Origin: Lycocorax pyrrhopterus obiensis
Taxonomy: Eukaryota > Chordata > Aves > Passeriformes > Paradisaeidae
Direction: 5' to 3'
DNA: 64,000 nt
NCBI GenBank assembly: GCA_014706295.1
Contig: JACSVZ010000004.1
Location: 86,745,047 to 86,809,046, forward strand
A program made the translations under genes and the position numbers. The stretch's first letter is position 1; each line of letters starts with the position of its first letter. The notes beneath the pieces are model-generated. The model did no database searches. It saw only the letters and a program-made list of their open reading frames with translations, and had not been told where the DNA came from. Shown one piece after another: positions 40,701 through 55,000 of this stretch.

Positions 40701-43700
40701 GACAAGCTGTATTTGGAAAGCACACTGCTTGGTGGATATTTGTGTTCTAGTCTATCATTCAGTTCCTATACTGAGATATCTGTTAAAACAGAATCCTGTC
40801 CATAGTTGACTTAACTATCAACAGTCATATTATAGTGCCACGACTTTGTCTCAATGGTAGCTTGTATGAGTGGAATTAATTGTGCTTTATCGCTGTACTG
40901 TATTTAGTGTTACAATGAAGGGAAAACAATGAAAAAAATAGTTGTCAATGACTCCTTCATTCTTCCTTGCTGATATTTTTTCCCTCTGTTTGAAAGACTA
41001 TTTGTCCCTATAACGGTTGCTGAATTTTAGACATTATCCTGCAGAGGCAGAGAGTAAAGGCAAAAGCTCCATACTTTTTCATTGAACAGGAGTATTATTC
41101 TGACTGGAGAGTGAGAGTTAGTTAATTATTCACCTAAACTTATATGTTTTCCTCTCCTATCAGTTGGCTTTCAGACTTCTAGTTTGCCTCATGATAGTTG
41201 ATTTACTGAGGTTCTGAGGTACTGAAAACAAGCTCAGGCTAATTGCCCCTTCAGTGAAGTCACCACATTTACACATTTTGTAGACTAGTGTTTGCTCTGA
41301 GGCTTCTCTCAGCAGACTCTCATGTACACATTTTCCATATTATCCATATCGACTGTGACACCAAGACCAATGGAGCCCTTGATCCTAGAGTTGGCTCCAG
41401 CAAGGAAATCTCTGTTGGTTACTGTTGCTGCTCTAGACACATGCACACAGAGAGCTTTCCCAAGCATGAGAATGACTTCCTGGTATTCAAGAGGAACAGA
41501 CATTGTGAGATTGTTATATGATCTTTTCCTTTTCTAAGAAGATGAATATAAATATCAATCATTGTTGTTTGTATAGTTGGTCCATGTAATTTCCTACATC
41601 TTATTACCTTTATCATTCATCATTTAAAAAACATGTTTAACTAATTGCAAAGAAAAGGAAGAAAATATGCCATTGTGAGTGATCTCAAAATTAGATTCAA
41701 TCTGTCTGTATGTGATAGCTTAAAGAAAATGGAATTAAAGTTAGATTTTAGATATGGATGGTATACTTAATGTACTTTAAAATTTTAGAATGTTGTACAG
41801 AATTAAATGCTTAATCTAATACTTTAATATAGTGTTATGATTGTTTTCTTGAAATGTATTTTTTAGATTGCAGCAGGAGCTACAGAAGTCTCAGTATTTG
41901 GTGCAGCGTCTGAATCTTTTAGCAAAATGAATATTAATTGTTCAATTGAAGAAAGCATAGAAAAGTTTGAAGAAGTCACTAAATCTGCAAGGAATATGAA
42001 TATTCCAGTGCGTGGGTAAATATACAAAGTAATACAGAGTTATTTGAGTCATTGTTACAGGGGTTATTTGGTACCAGTGGAAAAGTTTATTACCAAATTT
42101 TCACATTGTAGATGAATTGTAATAAGTCTTTTCTGAGATTTTTATTTTTAAGATTGAATATGTTTAGTTATTTCTGCATTTTTAACTATTGATGGTGACT
42201 CTTTTGCTGTGGAAATTGAAAAAAGAAAGCTGTGTGCCTGAGATAACTATTTTATTGTACAAATTTATATTTACTACTGCAGATGACCAAAGAAAATTTC
42301 TTTTGTGGTGTTCAGAATTCGTAACACTTGCTGGAACCTTAAAAATTGCCCTACAAATTTTTATTTTATTGTAGAATTCATAATATATCACTTCATACAT
42401 TGTAGCATCAAGGTATAAAAGTGAGATAACAAATTTACTCCTAAGAAAAATCTTATTCTGTATATAAGTTATCTTGAAAACCCAGGCACTGAAAATTTTG
42501 AGTCTACAGTGCATGAAACTCTAGAGTTGTCCAGCATTTATTTTTTAACTTAAAATTATCCTGAATGGTACTCTCTCTTGAACAGTATCGGTTTTCATTT
42601 CCGTTTTCTTTTGCATCACAGGTAAGAACTACTTACCTAAGATTATTTGTGAAGGTCCTTGTGAATGCAGAAGGGCTCACATAGATTCAAGGAGAAACTC
42701 AACAGTGAGATTCCTTGAGGATTATTAGTAATGTAAACTACATCATGCTCAAAAAATACCTGGACTTGAAAATAGGTAGAGGTAGATGCCTCAGAGACTA
42801 AGTACTTGAAAACCTGTCTGGGAATAAATCTGGGTTCTCTCTTTGCTCCAGAAAGAGTGATAAGGTAATGCTACTGCACACTTCTTTTCACAACAGTGTG
42901 TGGTTGTTTGGGCATTTGCCTTGAGAAAGGGAAATCTGACTTCTAGTTATACTTCTGCTGCAGAGGATCACAGAACAGCAGTATGGTTTAGGTTGAGAGA
43001 GAACTCTGGAGATTGTCTTGTCCAACCCAAGGATTTGTGGGTGATGGTTGACAAAAAAACTCAACCTGAGCCGGCAGTGTGTGCTCATGTCCCTGAAAGC
43101 CAGTTGTATCCTGGGCTGCATCAAACGCAGCGTGGCCAGCAGGGCGAGGGAGGGGATTGTGCCCCTGTACTCTGCTCTAATGAGATGTCACCTGGAGTGC
43201 TGCATAGAGTTCTGGTTCCCCGCCATAAGAAGGACATGGAACTGTTGGAGCAAGTCCCGCAGAGGGACTGGAGCATGTCACTTACAAGGTCAGGCTGCGA
43301 AAATTGATGCTGTTCAGCCTGGAGAAGAGGAGGTTTTGTGGAGACCTTGTAGCAGCCTTCCAGTGTCTGAAGGAGGCTACAGGGAAGCTGGATAGGGACT
43401 CTTTGTCAGGAGCTGTAACGGTAGGACAAGGGGGAAAAGCTTCAAGAGTAGGTTTAGAGTAGATATTATGAAAAAATTCATTACTGTGAGGGTGGTGAGG
43501 CACTGGAACCGGTTGCTCAGAGAAGTTGTGGATGCTCCATCCCTGGAGGTGTTGTTCAAAGCCAGGTTGGATGGAGCTCTGAGCAACCTGGTCTATTGGA
43601 AGGAGGTGTTCCCTGCCCATTTCAGGAGCATTGGAACTAGATGATCTCTAAGGTTCCTTTCAACCCAAACCATACTGTGCTTCTATGATTTCCCCCCACA

Positions 43701-46700
43701 CACAGAGCCAACCAAGGATAGCTCATAAATGCTTGGGTTCTTTTTCCTTAGCCTGAGTATGTTTCAGGAGGAAAATCACCAAATAGGGAAGGAAGGATAT
43801 TCATTGTGTTAAAAACGGTAACTTGTACCAGAGTTTAAATACTTTTTCCAGCTGCTAATCTGCCAGGTAGAGTCAGGATTTGCCTCCCTGAGCAACTTCT
43901 CATATAAGAGGTCTGTTATTTAAAAGCTCTCTGCTACCACTTTTTGTCACATTTTTTCTAAAACTAAATTCTGACTTGAGAACATTAGAAATTTGAGTTC
44001 TCCAGGAGGATTAAGCGTAGGGATGCCTGAATTTTAGGTCCCAGGCAGGTGTGGTTAAGGGAATAGGCAGTCAATTCAGAAAAAACAGCATGTGTGTAGC
44101 AACAAACCTTATGCGCTTGTGAACATTTTTACACTAAACTTCTATTTTCTGTTTTTTTCAGATGTGTAGGCATGTCAGGAGATATTTTCTGTTTCATTTC
44201 CCTGTGTTTAATAAAATTCAACCAAATGGTACAATATAGGGAACCAACCATCCAGGAAATCCTCAAAGCCTATGTATTGTAGAAGTTTTTGGGTAATTAT
44301 GGAGGATGTCAGAAAAGGGGCTTTGCAACTTATCCATAAGATGTAAATTGTAGGTAATGAAGAAACCCCTGTAGTGTACTGTAGATTGATTTTCAGCTTA
44401 AAGTATTAACTTGTCTTTTGTGCACTAGTTTTCACACATTTAAAAAAGTGGCAAGCTGGTGCTTTTTTCCTCCCACAGATTGTCTGTTGCATTTGTAACA
44501 TACCAGAAGCAATTATTCTGGCACTGATACACTGATGTGATGGAAGTAACTATTCTCATGGCAGGATTCTACAACATTCCCAAATATTTATTGTCTACTG
44601 TCTGACAAACCATGTGGCTTTTATTTTTCTTCACACAGAAAAAAAAAAAAGGAGAAAGAAGTCGGAGGCAGAAAATGGTAAAACAGAAGAACAGCACAGC
44701 AAAATAAATTAAAGTAATAATTTAAAGAACAAAAACAAAGCAAAGAGTTAAAAGGGAGGAATATCAAGAACCAGGTAGTGAAGCACACAGAAGAACAGTA
44801 CAGAGATGAAGGGAAAGGAGATAATTGAACTCAGGGAAAATACAGTCAGATTATATTTTGAAAGTGCTGACTTTGTGTATCCAGTACAGATATGTGTAAT
44901 TTCACTGCAATATGCAAACATAAGATAAACTTCATACAGTACATGCAGGAAAATTTTATTGAGTCTGTCATGCCAGGTGCAGTATGTTACAGAACACTTA
45001 AACAGAGAACTGCTTAATATCAGATATGCTGCAAAGTGAGCAGATTCAAAGTTGTGAATGAGAATTATGTAAGTGCACTTCAGCTATAGCTTTCTTCCTT
45101 AGGCTTACAGGTCTAGGAAAAGTGAATCACTCAGAATTAAATAGCCATTAACAGAATAATTCAATTTGTGGGATTGTAACCAAGTAAAGTATCCAAATAG
45201 AGAGGATATGTATATTGAAGAGAAGCTACATTTCTGTGAATGTTACATGTATCTTCATCACATTATATTAGTTCTAGAATTAATTTATCCAATAAAAAAT
45301 AGAGATTGAGTCACAGGAGATAGATGATGGACTAATGCTAGACTTTAACAAATCGAAATGTTTAAGGGAGAACTGCTGGTATTTTTCCAGGGGGATCTAA
45401 TATAACTCAATAATAAAGTAGCCAATCTGCTAAAAACCTGCTGATAATCTAAACTGCAGAATGTGGAGCCTTATTTCATAAGAAAAAGCCCTAAGTGAGT
45501 TAATAATTCTGGGTATTCACTGAACATGGATTTCAGTATATGAAAATGTTGAAAAGAAGGTGTTGAGCACTCTAGTTAGAAGATAAAAAGAGAATTGGTT
45601 AACACGGTACATTTGGATTTTGAGTGCACTTTTAAAAAAATCCATCCCAGGAAGATTTTGAGGAGTCCAAATAGAAATTAATGAGAAATAAAATAATACT
45701 ATGGATCAGACTTTAGGCAAATAAAGAGAATAATTACCAAGTATTGTGATATTTTGACTCATGTCCCTCCCTGTTCATACTCATTCAGATGCAGTCCTCA
45801 TGGGCTGCGGAGTTACAAGAGTATGGGAAGCACTGAGACAGAATGATTGCTCAGAAATAATAATCAAAAGGGTTTGCTTAATGTCCATATACTTCACTAC
45901 TTTCTTTAAAGCTCCAGTGTATGTTCTTGAGTAGAATTCTGAAGACCAAAAAAAAAAATAGCAGAAGCCCAAATATAGAAATACAGAATTCAGAAGGACT
46001 TCTTTTTTAATAGTAGATCTCTCAGCAGTTGAACAAAGGTCTAGAAGGTGGACTTAAAACTTTTAATTAGTTAAAAATGAAAAAATGCCCTTAAAGAAGA
46101 AGCATTGGTTTTGAATGCCAAATCCTGGAAGTAAGTAAACCTGTTTACAGCATTTCAGCTGCTTGTGAGGGGGGAGATTATAGAAGCAGACAGAATTTTG
46201 GGACTTAATTCTAGAAAACTAAACCATGATTTTGTCTGGTAGCAACACCCAAGAAAAGCCTGCTCTACTATAGGGAATTCTTTAGTTCTTGAGAGAAAGT
46301 AGTTCATTAGTTCCCAAATATTGCAGTAAGTTTGGAAAACTTCTGGAGTTTTTCATTGTATTTAATGAGATAAAACACTAGGTTTCTCTCCCTCAATGAA
46401 AAAAAATTAAAAGATAATCAGAAAGTAAAACTTAAACTGAGATTTCACAGCAATATTCAGTGCAACCATGGTGACTTTTCCCTGGAAATAAAACAATCAA
46501 AAAAGAATTAGCTATTAAAGTCTGTGCTAAAGAAGCTGCTTTTAGTGACAGATAAAATAAATGGCATTTTGGTATCCCGATTCCATGCAAATTTTTTTAA
46601 ATGCTGAGAGAATCAAGGGTTTGTAGCAAGTTTTTTTGATATTCAGTATTTTGAATAGGTGCCCATGGTTTGACTGCTTGTTACTCAATTGAAGAAGATT

Positions 46701-48985
46701 AGTTTCAGGTTTTTTGTTGTGTGGCTATTATTTACTGACAGTAATTATATGTTGTTTATAACTATTGTAACATGAGGCACATCTGAGCATGACCACACAA
46801 CAAATCTGAGCTTGTCATCCTAAATCTTCTAGTAGGTACTAGGGGGAATTAGGCAACCTTCATGCTGTGGTTTACTGTATGAGCTTTTTAAAAGTACCTG
46901 CCATAGGATAAGATGAAACACTCTCCTTTTGGCTGCAAAGGAGTTTAGGTCCATCCAGTGTTGGTCATTCTGTAGGTGGCCTGTGTAAGGCTAAGCTGTG
47001 GATGATAATCTCTTATATTAGAAGCAAGAACAAATGAATCCCATCCTACCTGTGCATAGGCAAAGGATTAGGACCTTGTAATTTGTGTAAATTACAAGAG
47101 ATAGAAGAAATGTATTAATAGGCTTTGTGCTGCAAGGTATCACAAAATGAAGCTGTTGACTGTACAGAGAAACATTTTTACTCTGTGGGCTTAGTTTTTA
47201 ATCACCCTTTTAGACATTCGTTGATTTAGAGAACCATAGCCAAAACCTGCAGCCATTCCTCAAGTAAGCTCCCAGGAACAGGCATTTTAAATTCTAATAT
47301 AAATTTTGTAGGCTAAATATTTTGCTAGAATTACTAAAGTAATAAAAATAATAATATGCATAAATTATATTTGTGTTCATTTCAATACAGAGATTGTTTC
47401 CTTTCTAAAGTGCTATTATTGTTTAAAGCATTATTTATTTGCAGGAAATGGATAATTTAGTGCCTTGCCCTAACTCCTTATTTGAGCAGTTGAAAAATAC
47501 TTCCAAAATAATTTTAAGGGGTTCAAATTTTATTTCCTATTTTTACTGGCAATTTACAATTTATGTAGTGAGCATAAATCATTGGCAATCCTTGAATCTT
47601 ATGAAAAATGCACTCAAACAGTTGAAACTAAACTTTAAGCTTTCGCATGTCTTACTGTTACTACAGCTGCACTAACATTGACTCCATCATCATCCAGAAA
47701 ATTTATGTTGTCAGCTGTCACGTTTAAAATCTGTAGCACAGTCTACAGTTTTCTAAATGTTTACTAAATTAGTTTCAATGTTTATGAAGAATTGAAATGT
47801 TGCATATGGTCTTAGAAGTTAGACCATTTATTAGCATCATAAAGGGGTGGGGTTTTGTTGGGTTTTGTTTGGGATTGGTTTTTTGGGTGGTTTTTTTTGG
47901 TACATGCATAAAAACTTTAAATAATGTCTGGGACACACTCTGTGAAGACACTGAGCCAAATCAGTTATGAACTGTGTGGTCAGCTAATTACTGCTCTGCA
48001 TGTTTTACGTGTAAAGTGACACAAAATAGTGCTGGTTTTAAATTTGTACCTTTTAATGCATAATTCAGGTACTATTAAAAAATCAAAAATTATTCAGTGA
48101 TTAAAAATTAAGTCTAACAGCCAGGGTCGATAAAAAATAGTGGGAAATGGTAATTGGAAGAGTCACTTGGAGTGTCCCTAAAGATATCATGAATGTACAT
48201 ATGAAGAAAATGTTAAGTAAATCCTGATTAAGCTGGTTTCTTCCAAGTTAATGTATTCCATTAAGCTAGATTCTTCTAAGTTACCGTATTCCAAAATTTA
48301 AAAAGACACAGGAATGAATTGCAATTAGTACAATAGAACAGTAAAGGAAGCAAGGACTGGGGTTTTTTTCCCCCTTTTCCACAAATGGTGCTTTGGGTCC
48401 TCTGACAATGACATAAAATCAGACTACCTCCCTCTGAAACATTCAGTTCTATATAGGATGGTCTTATTCCTAATAAAAAATGAACAGGGGATATAAGCCT
48501 GAAAGGTTGTAATTTTTTTCCTCTACTAAAAAACCACTTCTCCATGGTCTGCAATTAAAAGCTGAATTTATGTCCCAGACCTGAAAAATTTTCATGTGAA
48601 TAGCCCTTTTAAGGCCATTTGTGCAAATGTGAATGCGTATGCAAATGTTTAGAGGTTCAGTGTTAGAAAAACAGATACAAATGATTGCTGTAGAATACCT
48701 CTAGAAGCATTTCCTTACAAAGCTGCTGCTTCACAAATTAAACCACATGTAATTACACATTAATTCTGAACTGCTCTATGTAATTCCTTTGTTTATGTCC
48801 TATGCCTTTTAAGAATGAGTTGTATGGTGCAGTTCACAGTACATAAAAGTATTTTGAAACGTATCAATATTTGTCTTATATCTGTGTTTGTACAGAATTC
48901 AAATACTGGTTGATATACTTGAAATATAGCAATATTTTTCCATGAAAAATAGATAACAAACCAACTACGGTGTGCATTATTATTA

Positions 48986-49020
<35 letters not shown>

Positions 49021-52000
49021 TTTATTGTCATTAGCACCTTTTATATATATATATATATAATAAAACTAACAGGTTGCAACATATGTAATTCCTTGTTGCT
49101 TATAGGAAATAATTACTGATTCACTTTGATGCTAATACACATATTAAACAAAATATAATCAAGACTTAAAGAATGATTTTAGTTGTCTTTGTCTTGTGCT
49201 AATGATATCTGGATTTATTTTGAAAAAAAAGACATGGAAGAACATTTTTTTTAAATTTTAATATACTTGTAACAATTGTTTTTGGAAACTAGTAGTGAAG
49301 TCTGTTTTGTTTATAAAGACACATCTTGATTATCTAAAACTTCTGATTATCAAGATAATAATAATTTATAATTCAGTTTAACAATGTTCTTTTTTTTTTC
49401 TTTTGTTACAGTACATCCTGAATAACTTAAGTTGAGATATTTGGATGGCCTTACAGTAGTGAATTTTTGATACATAATTAGAAATACCATAAGATAAACT
49501 CAACAATTCAGTTTTGCACAAATACATACAGTTCAAAGCTGTGCGTGTTTTAGTAATACAGACAGAAACTCAGAACTCATATTTTCTGGTATTCTGGAAT
49601 ACTTGGGACTCGAATACATATGTTTTTTCACATTGCTTTAAAATGCCCATTTTAAAGACTGCACTGTGTAGTTTAGCACGGTCGCAATTATTTTGATAAT
49701 ATTGTAATTTATACTATTACCACTTTTCTAGATGGTAAAACCAGTGTAATATCTTCAGGTCACTGTAAGTGAGCCTATATTTGGGGTTATGGAAACAACA
49801 AAATGTAGATGAGCATTTAATAGACTTGGAAGCAACACATTTTTGTATGTGAATGGTAAACAAATCTACAGGGTTACGCAGTATTAAGCCAGCTGGAATC
49901 AGTGCCCTGGAGAAGTTGAAGAAGCCAGAGATTGCTGGGATGTGGGGACTTAGTGAATTTCTCTATACTGGGAATAGGTCAAGAAAAGGATCTCAGAGCC
50001 ATTGTACTAATTCTGTCATACTGGATGATTGCACTATGTGAGGTGAGGGGTTTTCCTGAGGAATAAATTTACGCAATGTTTTTGTACCTGCAGGGAGAAA
50101 ATATTAATAGCAGGCCAGAAGAGCTACTTAAAAAAAACCCAAAAAAACCAAAAAACCAAAAAAACAAGGGATCCCTGTGGGAAGTAAAAATGATCCCCAT
50201 GTCTTCTTAAAGGGTAGTGTAAATCAGGTGTGAAATGTTAGTATGAAATTATAAGGTAACAATGTGGTGTGTTTGCTAGTATGTTACTGATTGCTCCATG
50301 GGTAACTTGAGAGAGTTATTGAAAGTTAAATGGTTAAGTGGCCCTTCATTATTGTAACAGTTTGGTTATATTTTTAGAGAAGTAGCTGTTTCTAGAACAT
50401 AGTTCACAATTTAACAGTGTTTTTTGGGCATTCTAAAAATATTAACAATTTTTTTTTCAGTATAAATAATTTTCACTGAGAATAGGATATATATTAGTTG
50501 TAACTGGGCACTAAGTACATGGAGTGATTTTTTCTTTCTTTAGGGGCAGTATCAGGGGGAGGTGTTTGGGGATTTTTTTTGGTTGTTTTTTAAGTGAAAT
50601 GTGGAAAAAAAATCCTGGCCTTATTTACACATTTTGGACTTGGCTTGGAGATTCTGTTTCTGGAAGAATCTCCTTTCTCTCTTCTCTTCTTTGTGTTTTC
50701 TCTCGCCCTACAGTAAAGATTGCCTGTTTTTAACAAATGGTTTTCTTTGCAAAGAGACAGAATAGATCAGCCTTAATATTATGAATTCACCAAATGATAG
50801 GCATGTACATTTTAGCACAAACATCCAATAAAAATAAATACATCTGCAGTGAACATGGTAAATTATATGCAAACTTACACTATAATAATAAACAGGAAAC
50901 AGCAGCATCTGAGTCTGCAACTGGCTTCTCAGGAGGCTTCTTGCTTCCAGCTGTGGTAGCAGCTGTGGAGCTGGCTCTGGGACTCCTGCTGAAACAAGTT
51001 GACAAAGGGCTGATTACAACATGGAGTTCAGTTTCTGCTTGGATTCATTTTCCTTTTAACACACTTTGGTTAAGAAACGTTTGCTCATTTACCCTGTTTG
51101 TGGTTTTATATCCTTCACTTCACAGGCATTGGGCTGATGTGATTATCACCATTTCTAGTGACCCTGATCATGGGGACCTTATACTGTCTATACCATTTGT
51201 AGAACATGGAAATTTGGTTTTGGCATTCTGGAAGAAATTGAAAACTCTCTTCCTCTTCCTTCTCCCTCCCCATCCCCAGAGGCTGTTCAGCATTTTTGTG
51301 CAAAATATTACACAGTAAAGTTGTTGTGGGTTTTTTGTTTTTGTTTTTGCTTTTGTTTTATATGCGTAGGAAACACTTTGATAGAGGACTGAATGATACT
51401 CATCTGCAGTGAAATCTGTAGACAGATGAGAGACTGGGTAAACTCTGCCAGGTGAAACAAGTAGAAAACTTCTTTTTATCACTTTTTCTTAGAGGGAAGT
51501 ATTCTGATTTCACAAAACCTGAGTGAGCAAAACAGCGTATACCTGTGTGTTGCTAAAGCAGCTGTATAGATGTGTTCACTTGCAAGTCCTTCTTTCCATC
51601 TCTGGCTCATGGGCTATTTTCTTTTTTGTGTGCTGAAGATGTAGTTAAGCTATGTCTGGCCTTGATTCAGCAAAGATTTAAGAACATACTTAGAATTAAA
51701 CACTTCCATTGCAGACTCTACTTTGTGAACTCCCAGATACTTGCTTCTGCTCTCATACTGTGGAGTGTCTCTGACGAATATTCAGAGACCGGGACAGTCT
51801 TTTTCATTTTGGTATATTTTTTTCTTTCAGTCCTTTTTAGAAAACAGCTGTATTCTCCAACTTAATTGAATTCACAAATTAAATCCCAGTTGCCTCTGTA
51901 ATTTATTGCTCAAACTCTTCTTTTTCCTATGCTGCTTTTCTTCACATAGAATCTTGGTTTTTTTCCTAAGAAAAATAGATACCATATCCTTTTCCTTCTG

Positions 52001-55000
52001 TCCTTTCTCCTCTGCTGTCAGAGCAGCAGAGGTTTCTTGTCTACTTTCCATCTGTACCCCCTCCACTTGCCCCAGTGACCCCATGTTCTGTTCCTCCTCT
52101 TATTTCTTCCCTCCCTTATTCTCTTTCTTAACCTCTCACTGTCCTCTGGCTCTTTTCCACTTGCAATATAAGCAAGTATTTGCCTCTTAAAAATTGCACC
52201 TTTGACCCTACTTGGTTCTTCATATCATATCTCATTGCCTATCTCTTCTTCATTCCTAAGCTCATTGAAGGCGCTGTTTATAATTACTGTCTGGAGACCC
52301 TCTTCTGTGATTCCCTCCTATAACTCCTACACTTTGGCTTCTGTTCCTTACTTGCAACTGCAACAACTCTCACCAAACTCCCTGATGACACGATCTCGGA
52401 AACAGTAGTCTATCCTCATTCTTCTTGATTTGTCAGTAGTGTTTGCTGCAGTTGACCAGATTATTCTTTAAACTTGTGTCTTCTATTGCTCTCTGTGGCT
52501 GAGTCTTGGTAATTTTCTTCTTTCCAAGCAGTTCTGCAGCATGTTCTTCAAAGTTGTTTCCCCTTTTGGAGTCACGTGGGTGGAGGTTTTGGGGCTCTGA
52601 TGTGATTGTATTCTCTTGTGATTTTAATGCCCTATGGGTTCTTCCGTACCCAAAACTGAAAGAAAAATGTAACAGCCAAATTTATCTGCAGATAACAAGC
52701 TACCTTTGTATTGAAACCTATTTCCTCGTGCTTCCACTTAATGGTTTGGAAACACACTAATGCAGTTACAAAGCATCCCACTCAGCACTGCCTTAATTCT
52801 AGATATCCTGGCAAATGCTCAGACCAGATACGATTATCTTCCCTCTTTCACACAGACATGCATTCACTCCTTTCACGTGCTAGGCTCGTATGTGTGCTCA
52901 TATGTATGCATGTAGTTTTCTACAAATGAACTCAAATTGTATCTCTTATTTCCAATAAGAATACAGCAAGACCTTTTAAAAAGGAATTCTATAGGGCTTC
53001 GTCTTAGGCCCTGTGTTCTTCAACATCTTCATAAATGACTTTGACACAGGACTGGAGGGGATACTAAGTTTGCAAATAATACAAAACTGTGAGGAGCTGT
53101 CAACTCCCTCCAAAGCAGGAAGGCCCTGCAGAGAGACGTTGACAAGTTAAGAGGGCTGGGCAATCACCAACCAGATGAAGGGAAAGGGCCAGATGCTGCA
53201 CCTGGGATGGGGCAAACCTGGATATATGGACAGACTGGGGAATGAGATGCTGGAAAGCAGTGCCACAGAAAGGGACCTGGTCAATGGCAAGTTGAATATG
53301 AGTCAGCAGTGCCCTGGCAGCCAGGAGGGCCACCCGTGTCTTGGGGGGCAGCAGGCACAGCAGCACCAGCTGGGCAAGGGAGGGGATTGTCCTGCTCTGC
53401 TCTGTGCTGGGGTGGCCTCACCTTGAATATTGTGTGCAGTTTTGGGTGTCACAATATAAGAAAGATACTAAACTATTCGGGGGCATCCAAAGGAGGACAA
53501 TGGCGATAAAGATGGTGAAGGGCCTTGAGGGGAAGCCGTATGAGGAGCAGCTGAGGTCTGTTGGGCTGTTCAGCCTGGAGAAGAGGAGACTGAGGGGAGA
53601 CCTCACTGCAGTTACAACTTCCTCATGAGGGGAAGAGGAGAGGCAAACCTTGATCTCTGTGGTGAACAGTGACAGGACCTGAGGGAATGGCCTGAAGTTG
53701 TGCCAGGGGAGGTGTAGGTTGGATATTAGAAAAAGGTTCTTCACCCAGAGAGTGGTTGGGCACTGGAACAGGCTCCCCAGGGCAGTGGTCACAGCACCAA
53801 GCCTGACAGAGTTCAAGAAGCATTTGGACAATGCTCTCTGGCACACGGTGTGACTCTTGAGGATGGTGCTGTGCAGAGTCCAGGAGCTGGATTCAATGAT
53901 CCTTGTGAGTCTCTTCCAGCTCAGCTTATTTTGTGATTCTGTCCTCTATTTTATGTCCTCTATTAAAAGTGCTTCCCCTGATACATGTCTGGAGTGCACT
54001 TTACTCCTTTATAGCTGCATTTTAAGTATTTTGCTTTCAAATTTAATGTTATCACCAAATCTCTACTTTTTATTCCAACTCATTAAGTGAAAATATTAGA
54101 TAAAATTCTGCCAAGCTCATTCTTGATGAACTCTACTGAAAATTTGTTCTTTCATTCTCCACAGGACTTTGTTGTCTCTCTGGTAGGAAGTTCTTTTCCT
54201 GTCAAATTCTTTCAGTAATCCCTATTTTCTCCAGTTTAATATTGAATATCAGATGCCCAGATAGATTATATCTACCATATTTTCCTTGTTTAAAATGTCA
54301 GTCTTGTCGCAATGGTGTAAGTATGCAGAGAGTTCATAATCTCAAACAGATTTGTGTATTGTAGTAGGCAGATTCCTCAGGTCACCACATACTTTCATAC
54401 CCCAGCAGGCCCAGCTGAATTATATGAGCTCAAGCAAGTTTCTGCTCGCTGGTGTGAGCCACAGGGAGTATTCCATTGTTCTCTAGATACCTTTTGGCCT
54501 GCTTTTACTTTTGTTTGCCCTACTCCATTCCAGATGTCATTCATGCCACATTATCACTACCAAATGCATGTCTTCTTGATCTGACATATGTAGCCATTAG
54601 GAACCTGTAAAGATATGTAAATAAAGGGAACATGCACATATGTACTGTATGTTTTGCATTTACTTAGTGTTTAGTACTGTTCTTAACCACTTCGTAAAAA
54701 GGGCTGTGGCTAATATTGAAAATAATTTCAGTAAGTGTATGCAGTCACTAGCTCTAGGCACTGTAGTATTATGTAAAAAGTAATCCTTTGGGTCTGAAAT
54801 TCTTCATGCTTAGTTTCATTTGAAAAACTGTGTATGCATAAAAAAAATTAAGGAAATTATCCTGAATTGCTTTTGAGTTATGTGTCACTGAAAATCAGGA
54901 CAGTGTTTAACTGTTAACAGTAGCTACATTTTTATCTTTAATGTAGATATGAAAATTCAGAATTTTGAAATTTAAACAGCGACATCTAAATTGGGGCTGA

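Noticed and set aside
44636..44760. A12 run followed by purine-rich sequence, resembling a poly(A) tail of a retroposed gene
   Set aside because: No gene-like body precedes the run and no target duplication is visible. It looks like low-complexity purine-rich sequence.
53100..53846. Several frames of 66-142 codons on both strands
   Set aside because: They are CR1 ORF2 remnants (+) and their antisense shadows (-).
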